Assembly: GCA_003646305.1 (NCBI GenBank)
Contig: QNFJ01000069.1
Location: 1 to 9,927, forward strand
DNA from: Gammaproteobacteria bacterium
GTDB taxonomy: Bacteria > Pseudomonadota > Gammaproteobacteria > Methylococcales > UBA2780
Reading direction: 5' to 3'
DNA: 9,927 nucleotides
Within the stretch, counting starts at the first letter, position 1, and every line of letters starts with the position of its first letter. The notes under the pieces were generated by a model, which was not told where the DNA came from, made no database searches, and was given only the letters and a program-made list of their open reading frames with translations. Position numbers and translations under genes: made by a program. Positions 1 to 5,574 of this stretch are shown piece after piece.

Positions 1-75
1 ACAAAGAGCGGCCATGAGGTGCTATCAGCCGGTGCACCTAAAAGTGTGGAGGAGATTGAGGCGTGGATGAATTGA
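1..75 (+). CDS. pepP: Xaa-Pro aminopeptidase (aminopeptidase P II), C-terminal end only
   Basis: Frame 1 is open from the window edge to a TGA at 73-75 and encodes 24 residues ending in EIEAWMN. The pattern of a Val-Leu strand, a Gly-x-Pro-Lys turn and then an EIEA-type helix resembles the extreme C-terminus of PepP, the manganese metallopeptidase that removes N-terminal residues preceding proline. All metal ligands would lie upstream, outside the window. The call leans on context: pepP directly precedes ubiH and ubiI in many gammaproteobacteria, including Escherichia coli and Pseudomonas. The stop overlaps the ubiH start by 13 nt, which implies one transcript and probable translational coupling. 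A short tail of some other protein cannot be excluded from this fragment alone. Confidence 0.7.
   Translation, partial: TKSGHEVLSAGAPKSVEEIEAWMN
48..54 (+). promoter_or_regulatory. Ribosome binding site that fixes the ubiH GTG start
   Basis: A strong GGAGGAG lies inside the pepP tail and ends 8 nt before the GTG at 63. This spacing supports GTG rather than the downstream in-frame TTG at 72 as the ubiH start. Confidence 0.75.
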
Positions 76-1292
76 CTGAATATGATGTACTTATTATTGG
101 CGGCGCAATGGTTGGAGGAAGCCTTGCGTTAGGGCTGCTTGATAGTGGTTTGCGAGTGGCTATTATTGATGCAACCAGACCAGAAGAGCGATTGGCCTCT
201 TCAGCGGGTGAGCGAGCCATTGCGTTATCTCAGGGTTCTGTGCAGTTGCTTGACCGATTGGGGTTGTGGGCGGCAATTGGTAGCCGGGCTGCTGCCATTA
301 AAAGGATTCATATTTCAGATCGTGGACACTTTGGTAAAGCGAGGCTGTCGGCTGAAAAAGAGGGCGTCAAAGCGCTCGGTTACGTTGCAACAGCTCACAC
401 GATTGAGATGGCGATTCATAATCGTTTGCAAAAGGCAGGTGTAGAGTTGTTTTGCCCTGCTGAGCTGATTGCTATTGAAGCGGGTAGCAACGGAGCAGAA
501 ATCACAGTTTCAAGAGAAGGTAAAAAGCAGAAGTTTCGTTGTCAGCTAGTTGTTGGCGCAGATGGCGGTCAGTCGACGGTTCGGCAGCTTAACCATATTG
601 AGCAAGAGATTCGAGAGTATCATCAGACTGTTGTTAGCGTTGTGGTGCGCCCGGGGATTAATGGGAAAGAGACGGCCTATGAGCGCTTTACCTCATCTGG
701 ACCGCTTGCTTTTTTGCCTATTGAGGGAGGGCTATATTCGGTAGTCTGGACAATGGATGGTGCTGATGTTGAAGAGATTATGGCGCTTCCAGATGAGCGG
801 TTTCTGGAACGATTGCAAGAATGTTTTGGGTATAAATTGGGGAAACTCGAGTTGGCAGGGAAAAGAGGCGCATTTCCGCTTTGTTTAGTACGTGCCAAAG
901 AGATGCTTGCACCTCGAGCGCTTTTAATTGGCAATGCCTCTCATCAGATTCATCCCGTTGGTGGGCAGGGGTTTAACCTTGGTCTGCGTGATGCAGCGCA
1001 GCTTGCAGAACAGCTGCTCGCAGCGTCAGAAGAGGGGCGAGATCTTGGTGACGAAGCCGTTTTGAGGAAATATAGTGAACTGCGCGAGAAAGATCATAAG
1101 GCGGTTATCGAGGCGACAGACGGGTTGGTCAGACTCTTCTCGTCTGATTTCGGGCCATTGGCGTTAGCGCGGAATGTCGGCCTTGTTGCGATGGATCATC
1201 TTCCTGTGACAAAAAGTGCTATCTCCCGTTTTGCGATGGGTTTAAGTGGTCGAATGCCTCGTCTGCAAACCAGGCAGGGAGAGAAAGTATGA
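63..1292 (+). CDS. ubiH: UbiH: FAD-dependent 2-polyprenyl-6-methoxyphenol hydroxylase (ubiquinone C6 hydroxylation)
   Basis: This is a 409-aa class A flavin monooxygenase of the UbiH/UbiF/VisC family, which in ubiquinone synthesis hydroxylates the aromatic ring using O2 and NAD(P)H, in E. coli as part of the soluble Ubi complex. Visible motifs are an N-terminal FAD Rossmann fold with GGAMVG at 13-18, an acidic end of the second strand (IIDA, 34-37), GERAIALS at 49-56, the GADG motif at 165-168, and GNASHQIHPVGGQGFNLGLRD at 290-310, which binds flavin. The GN in place of GD in this last motif, and QGFNLGLRD, are typical of UbiH rather than UbiI. Length fits the family. The GTG start is supported by a good Shine-Dalgarno site, and the stop overlaps ubiI by 4 nt (ATGA). 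One oddity is alanine at the usually glycine middle position of GxGxxG. Confidence 0.9.
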   Translation: MDELTEYDVLIIGGAMVGGSLALGLLDSGLRVAIIDATRPEERLASSAGERAIALSQGSVQLLDRLGLWAAIGSRAAAIKRIHISDRGHFGKARLSAEKEGVKALGYVATAHTIEMAIHNRLQKAGVELFCPAELIAIEAGSNGAEITVSREGKKQKFRCQLVVGADGGQSTVRQLNHIEQEIREYHQTVVSVVVRPGINGKETAYERFTSSGPLAFLPIEGGLYSVVWTMDGADVEEIMALPDERFLERLQECFGYKLGKLELAGKRGAFPLCLVRAKEMLAPRALLIGNASHQIHPVGGQGFNLGLRDAAQLAEQLLAASEEGRDLGDEAVLRKYSELREKDHKAVIEATDGLVRLFSSDFGPLALARNVGLVAMDHLPVTKSAISRFAMGLSGRMPRLQTRQGEKV

Positions 1293-2518
1293 ACATTATA
1301 AAAACAGATGTTGTCGTTGTCGGTGGCGGAATTGTTGGCGCAGCAATCGCATGTGGGTTGTCTCTGGGTGGTATTCAGACGGTTCTGGTTGAGGGGCGAG
1401 CACCACAGAGAGAATGGGAGGAGGGCTTGGCTGATCTGCGTGTGTCGGCACTGACGCAGGCCTCGAAAAACATTCTCGAAAATCTGAGTTGCTGGCAGGG
1501 CATCGAAAAAAGAAGTGTCACCCCCTATCGCGAAATGAAGATATGGGATTGTGCTGCAAATGGAGCGCTCCACTTTGATGGTGCAGATGTGGGTGGCGAT
1601 ATTTTGGGCCATATTGTTGAAAATCGAGTGACGGTTGCCAGCTTATGGGATGCACTCGAACAGAATGAGTCGGCAACAATTATTTGTCCTGCTCGTGTAA
1701 CGGCTCTGGATAATGGCAAAGAGCGTGCACGACTGGTTCTCGATGATGGGCGTGTTGTCGAGGCGGAGTTGGTCGTGGCAGCCGATGGGCGTGAGTCGAT
1801 GGTTCGCACGATGGCAGGTATCTCGGTTAATGGTTGGGAATATGACCACTCTGGGCTGGTGGCAACGGTCCGCCCGGAAAAACCGCATAATGAGATCTGT
1901 TATCAGCGTTTTTTGGCAGATGGCGGAATTCTCGCCTTTTTACCAATTAATGATGGAACCTGCTCGATTGTCTGGTCGACGGAGAGGGGGCATGCAAAAG
2001 AATTGTTGGCACTTGATGAAGGCGCCTTCTTAAAAGCACTAACAGAGGCATCAGATGGCTTGTTGGGTGAGATAAAAGAGGTTGGAGATCGAGCCGCCTT
2101 CCCGCTGCGTTTGCAATACGCCAGCCATTATTCAAAAGGTCGTGTTGTTCTGGCAGGAGATGCAGCGCACGCTTTGCATCCGCTTGCTGGGCAGGGCGCA
2201 AATCAGGGGTTGCTTGATTCAGGTTCATTGATTGAGCTGTTATTGGAAGCACATAAAGAAGGCCGTCCGTTAGCGAGTCAGCATGCACTGCGTCGCTATG
2301 AGCGGTGGCGGAAAAGTGATAACTACATGATGATGGGCGCGATGGATGGGCTCAAGAAAGTCTATGGAGTCTCTTTCCCTCCTTTTGAACAGCTCCGGTC
2401 GTTGGGGATGAACTTTATCGATAAGACACTGCCCGTCAAAAACCAGTTTAGTCGTTATGCAATGGGCGAACATCATGATATGCCGTTGTTGTCAAAAGGC
2501 GGGTTAGCGGGTATCTAG
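1289..2518 (+). CDS. ubiI: UbiI/VisC-type FAD-dependent 2-polyprenylphenol hydroxylase (ubiquinone biosynthesis)
   Basis: This is a second 409-aa flavin monooxygenase of the same family as ubiH. The motifs are GGGIVG at 12-17, an acidic strand end (LVEG, 33-36), DLRVSALT at 49-56, the DG motif as AADG at 164-167, and GDAAHALHPLAGQG at 290-303, continuing as ANQGLLD. The LRVSA segment and position after pepP and ubiH match UbiI (VisC), which hydroxylates C5 of the ring. The C-terminal part (RRYERWRKSDNYMMMGAMDG) also resembles UbiF, the C7 hydroxylase, so regiochemistry is not certain; some bacteria carry fewer hydroxylases with broader specificity. Residues NQG replace the more common NLG after the second glycine motif. 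Translation is coupled to ubiH through the ATGA overlap, and the next gene begins 2 nt after its stop. Confidence 0.85.
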   Translation: MNIIKTDVVVVGGGIVGAAIACGLSLGGIQTVLVEGRAPQREWEEGLADLRVSALTQASKNILENLSCWQGIEKRSVTPYREMKIWDCAANGALHFDGADVGGDILGHIVENRVTVASLWDALEQNESATIICPARVTALDNGKERARLVLDDGRVVEAELVVAADGRESMVRTMAGISVNGWEYDHSGLVATVRPEKPHNEICYQRFLADGGILAFLPINDGTCSIVWSTERGHAKELLALDEGAFLKALTEASDGLLGEIKEVGDRAAFPLRLQYASHYSKGRVVLAGDAAHALHPLAGQGANQGLLDSGSLIELLLEAHKEGRPLASQHALRRYERWRKSDNYMMMGAMDGLKKVYGVSFPPFEQLRSLGMNFIDKTLPVKNQFSRYAMGEHHDMPLLSKGGLAGI

Positions 2519-2520
2519 CC

Positions 2521-3309
2521 GTGTTAGAAGAGAATCTTCGCTATTACTTTGGGATTGCAGGCGTCTCCATCGCCGAAAGAGCTGAAGCAATTCGTTGGGG
2601 ACGCTATTTTGAGTGGCCGATGGTCATCCTGGCGCTATGGATACCGGTTCAGTGGTATTTTGAATCAAAGGGGTTTGTTCCTCCCTTTTTGGTTAGCTTC
2701 CTCAATTGGAGTGTCTGGTTAGTGTTCGTGGTTGAAACTAGTTTGATGACCATGTTGGTGCGTGAAAAATGGCGTTATCTACGCAGTAACTGGATGAATA
2801 TTGTGGTAATTACTCTCGGTTTCCCACCGATCTGGGTAGTAGTGCCTTGGGCGGTCAGTTTGCGTTTGTTGCGTTTGATTGTCTTGGCTGGAGTCATGTT
2901 TAGAATGACTCGAATGGTTCGTATCGTGCTCAAGAAAAATCGCTTGGGTACAACGCTACTTTCGGCGGGGCTGGTCGTGATTATTTCGGGTGTTTTTGTT
3001 GCAGCACTTGATCCCGGCATAAAGGACCCGGTAGACGGTATTTGGTGGGCGCTAGTGACCATTACAACAGTGGGGTATGGTGATGTAGTGCCCACTTCAA
3101 TTGGTGGGCGAATATTTGGTGGCATCTTAATTATTATCGGTATAGGGTTATTTGCGCTATTAACGGCAAATTTTTCAGCCGTCTTAATTGGTGAAGAAGT
3201 AAGTGAAATGGAAAAAGAAGAAGGCAGGGTTTTGAAAAAACTGGAAGAGATCGATCAACGCCTGGCGCGGCTGGAAAAGGTGCTGAAACCTTTAGATAAA
3301 GGCCGTTGA
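2521..3309 (+). CDS. Six-helix voltage-gated-type potassium channel with C-terminal coiled coil
   Basis: This 262-aa inner-membrane protein carries the potassium selectivity filter TVGYGD at 183-188, preceded by a pore helix (WWALVTIT, about 175-182). Hydrophobic segments fit S1 about 32-47, S2 58-80, S3 91-110, S5 143-162 and S6 195-222. S4 (about 113-141) carries R115, R118, R128, R131 and R134. This is the layout of the ion-transport family (KvAP/Kch-like), which assembles as tetramers. After S6 a charged heptad-like tail (about 226-256, EKEEGRVLKKLEEIDQRLAR) predicts a coiled coil; no RCK/TrkA-N ligand domain is present. The start is GTG, 2 nt after the ubiI stop, with only a weak Shine-Dalgarno, so expression probably depends on read-through from ubiI. 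Physiological role (potassium flux, membrane potential) is inferred from the fold; voltage gating is not shown. Confidence 0.88.
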   Translation: MLEENLRYYFGIAGVSIAERAEAIRWGRYFEWPMVILALWIPVQWYFESKGFVPPFLVSFLNWSVWLVFVVETSLMTMLVREKWRYLRSNWMNIVVITLGFPPIWVVVPWAVSLRLLRLIVLAGVMFRMTRMVRIVLKKNRLGTTLLSAGLVVIISGVFVAALDPGIKDPVDGIWWALVTITTVGYGDVVPTSIGGRIFGGILIIIGIGLFALLTANFSAVLIGEEVSEMEKEEGRVLKKLEEIDQRLARLEKVLKPLDKGR

Positions 3310-3354
3310 AATGAAGCGCCTAACCATTGACAATAATAGTGTTGTTTCTAACTA

Positions 3355-3852
3355 ATGATTAAAACGCATAGAACTGCAATTTATCCTGGCTCCTTTGATC
3401 CGGCAACCAATGGGCATGCTGACCTTATTGAGCGGGCATCTAAATTATTTGATCGTGTCATCGTAGCAGTGGGAGTTAATCTTGGTAAAACGCCATTGCT
3501 AACGGTTGATGAACGAGTTGGGTTATTAGAAGAAATCGTTCGCCCCTTAGGGAATGTTGAGGTATCTCAGTTTGATACGCTGCTGGTACATTACGCCAAA
3601 GAGATGGAGGCAAATGTTATTTTAAGGGGGTTAAGGGCGGTTTCAGATTTTGAATTTGAGTTCCAGCTTGCGGGGATGAACCGCCGTCTTTCACCAGATT
3701 TAGAAACAGTTTTTCTAACGCCACTGGAACAGCATGCCTTTATTTCATCAACCATGATCAGGGAAATTGTCAGGTTGGGGGGCGATGTTTCAGGGTTTGT
3801 GCCAGCAGTGGTACATCAGCAACTGAAAATAAAATATAGTGATATTGTTTAA
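3355..3852 (+). CDS. coaD: Phosphopantetheine adenylyltransferase (coenzyme A biosynthesis)
   Basis: The 165-aa product belongs to the nucleotidyltransferase superfamily and transfers AMP from ATP to 4'-phosphopantetheine, giving dephospho-CoA, the penultimate step of CoA synthesis in the cytoplasm. Motifs are YPGSFDPATNGHADLIERA at 10-28, containing the (T/H)xGH nucleotide motif, then a conserved LRGLRAVSDFEFEFQLAGMN block at about 90-109, a FLTP strand, and the ISSTMIRE motif at 130-137 equivalent to ISSxxx(K/R)E in the family. Length is slightly above the usual 160 or so. An in-frame TAA at 3349-3351 lies just upstream, so ATG 3355 is the only possible start before the conserved motif, yet there is no recognisable Shine-Dalgarno. 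The ferredoxin gene follows after 22 nt, an order also seen in Pseudomonas. Confidence 0.96.
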   Translation: MIKTHRTAIYPGSFDPATNGHADLIERASKLFDRVIVAVGVNLGKTPLLTVDERVGLLEEIVRPLGNVEVSQFDTLLVHYAKEMEANVILRGLRAVSDFEFEFQLAGMNRRLSPDLETVFLTPLEQHAFISSTMIREIVRLGGDVSGFVPAVVHQQLKIKYSDIV

Positions 3853-3874
3853 AATAGGGTGATAAGTTTAGGTT

Positions 3875-4123
3875 ATGGCGTTAATTATTTTAGAAGACTG
3901 CATAAATTGTGATGTTTGTGAACCAGAGTGTCCGAATGAGGCGATTACTCAGGGAGAAGAAATTTATGAGATTGAAGTGGCTCTTTGTACCGAATGTGTG
4001 GGGCATTATGAAACGTCACAGTGTATAGAAGTTTGTCCCGTTGACTGCATTATCAACGATCCAGATAATGTCGAAAGCGAAGAGACTTTGCGAGAGAAGT
4101 ATCACCGGATTACCGGTAATTAA
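3875..4123 (+). CDS. fdx: 2[4Fe-4S] ferredoxin, Allochromatium/YfhL type
   Basis: This 82-aa cytoplasmic electron carrier has two cluster-binding motifs: C9-x2-C12-x2-C15-x3-C19-P and C38-x2-C41-x8-C50-x3-C54-P, with an extra cysteine at C58. The six-residue insertion between the second and third cysteines of the second motif (VGHYETSQ), together with an extended acidic C-terminal helix, is the hallmark of Allochromatium vinosum-type ferredoxins, known for very low and widely separated redox potentials. The family is common in gammaproteobacteria (YfhL in E. coli), where its partners remain poorly defined. The ATG has only a weak upstream TTAGG. Here the gene sits between coaD and a FAD oxidoreductase starting 30 nt downstream, which is a plausible redox partner by position only. 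Confidence 0.95.
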   Translation: MALIILEDCINCDVCEPECPNEAITQGEEIYEIEVALCTECVGHYETSQCIEVCPVDCIINDPDNVESEETLREKYHRITGN

Positions 4124-4153
4124 AAAACAATAGAAATTAAAAAGGGGAAGAGG

Positions 4154-5494
4154 ATGAAATATGTGATTGTCGGTGCTGGTCCAGCCGGAATTGTTGCGGC
4201 TGAAACATTGAGAAAACGTGATTCAGAATGTGAAATAACGGTTATTGGTGGGGAGGCTGAGGCGCCCTACTCACGAATGGCAATTCCCTATTTTATTGCG
4301 GGCCAGGTGGATGAAACGGGCACCCATCTCCGCCACGGCACCTCTCATCTGGCTGATTTAGGAATCACGATTATCCAGGCCAAAGTGGATAAAGTACTTC
4401 CAGCTGAAAACAGGGTTATTCTTGAGGCAAAGCAGCCAGCTAATGCTGCACCTGTTCAGGAAGAAAAGGTAGGGTTTTTTAAGAAATTATTTGGCGGTAG
4501 TAGTCCCGCCTCAGAAGTTGCGGCAGAGGCTGGAGGCGAAAGTATTGCCTATGACAAACTGTTATTGGCGACCGGCTCGCGGCCATCAATGCCACCTATT
4601 TCAGGACTTCAAGGAACGGCAGGTGTTTATAATTGCTGGACACTTGACGATGCGCGGAATATCTCCAGTATCGCAAAAGAGGGTAGCAACGTTGTGTTGA
4701 TGGGAGCCGGTTTTGTTGCCTGTATCATCATTGAAGCGCTGCTTAAACGTAATGTAAATCTAACCCTAATGCTCGGCGGAAGTGGCCGTATGGTTAGTCG
4801 AATGATGGATCATACAGCTGGCGATATGATCAAACGCTGGTGTGAAGACAGAGGCGTTAAGATGATTACAGCCGGTACCGTGAGTGGTGTTGGTGAAGGC
4901 CCTGTGCTGGAGCGTAGTAATGGCGACAAAGAGCCCGTTGATCTGATTGTTGTCGCAACGGGTGTTAAACCTAATATCGAGCTATTGGAAGGAAGTGGTA
5001 TCGAAATTGATCAAGGTATCCTGATTAATGACTACTTTCAGACCAATATTGAAAATATCTATGCGGCGGGCGATATCGCGCAAGGACTGGATTACTCAAC
5101 AGGTGAAAATGCGGTTCATGCGATACAACCAACCGCTGTTGACCACGCACGTACGGCAGCAACCAACATGTCGGGTGGCAAGGTTAAATATCGTGGCAGT
5201 CTCAATATGAATGTTCTGGATGCGGCCGGGTTAATCACCAACTCTTTTGGAAGCTGGCAAGGTGTTGAGGGGGGTGAGCGAGCCTCTGCACTAGACGAAG
5301 AAAATTATCGTTACCTGAAACTGGAATTTAAAGATGATTATCTGGTCGGTGCGATCAATGTTGGGCGTACCGAGCATGTTGGTGTTTTGCGCGGGTTGAT
5401 TCAGGGTAAAGTGCCATTGGGTAAGTGGAAAGAGAGGCTGATGGAAGATCCTCATCGGATTATGGAAGCCTATCTGGATTGTGCTCAACGGTAG
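4154..5494 (+). CDS. FAD-dependent pyridine nucleotide-disulfide-type oxidoreductase
   Basis: This is a 446-aa flavoprotein of the two-Rossmann-fold family that includes NADH:rubredoxin reductase, ferredoxin reductases and the NirB flavin domain. Visible are the FAD motif GAGPAG at 7-12, the LLLATGSRPSMPP segment at 136-148, a second Rossmann motif GAGFVA at 184-189, VVATGVKPN at 266-274, and the closing FAD motif IYAAGDIAQG at 302-311. There is no CxxxxC redox disulfide, so it is not a thioredoxin or lipoamide reductase. An unusual insertion at about 95-128 is rich in Ala, Pro, Ser and Glu and includes GFFKKLFGG. The expected acidic residue after the second Rossmann strand is absent (LMLGGSGRM, 205-213). 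The start has a strong AAGGGGAAGAGG just upstream. Electron acceptor is unknown; the adjacent ferredoxin is a candidate by position. Confidence 0.85.
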   Translation: MKYVIVGAGPAGIVAAETLRKRDSECEITVIGGEAEAPYSRMAIPYFIAGQVDETGTHLRHGTSHLADLGITIIQAKVDKVLPAENRVILEAKQPANAAPVQEEKVGFFKKLFGGSSPASEVAAEAGGESIAYDKLLLATGSRPSMPPISGLQGTAGVYNCWTLDDARNISSIAKEGSNVVLMGAGFVACIIIEALLKRNVNLTLMLGGSGRMVSRMMDHTAGDMIKRWCEDRGVKMITAGTVSGVGEGPVLERSNGDKEPVDLIVVATGVKPNIELLEGSGIEIDQGILINDYFQTNIENIYAAGDIAQGLDYSTGENAVHAIQPTAVDHARTAATNMSGGKVKYRGSLNMNVLDAAGLITNSFGSWQGVEGGERASALDEENYRYLKLEFKDDYLVGAINVGRTEHVGVLRGLIQGKVPLGKWKERLMEDPHRIMEAYLDCAQR

Positions 5495-5515
5495 AGATGT
5501 TGGTGGTCTGATCGT

Positions 5516-5548
5516 AAAAAGGCTCCGTTAAGGGAGCCTTTTTATTTT
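5516..5548 (+). terminator. Rho-independent terminator after the FAD oxidoreductase gene
   Basis: An 11-bp perfect stem pairs AAAAAGGCTCC (5516-5526) with GGAGCCTTTTT (5533-5543) around a GTTAAG loop, and is followed by ATTTT. It lies 21 nt after the stop at 5494. The A-tract on the left arm would allow function in both directions. It ends transcription of region 2 and separates it from ggt. Confidence 0.93.
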
Positions 5549-5574
5549 GGGTTTTAAATGGTTATGAAAAGATA

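Noticed and set aside
1196..1612. Minus-strand open frame (138 codons) across the ubiH/ubiI junction
   Set aside because: Both strands cannot easily code here, and the + strand proteins show strong family motifs through the same bases. The antisense product has no recognisable features.
63..2518. ubiH and ubiI, both 409 aa, as a recent tandem duplication
   Set aside because: They share only family motifs and differ clearly elsewhere; each matches a distinct known subfamily, and equal length is a coincidence.
3327..3354. TTGACA as a sigma-70 promoter for coaD
   Set aside because: The -35 match is perfect, but the best -10 at the right distance (TAACTA) matches poorly and would place the start inside the coding region.
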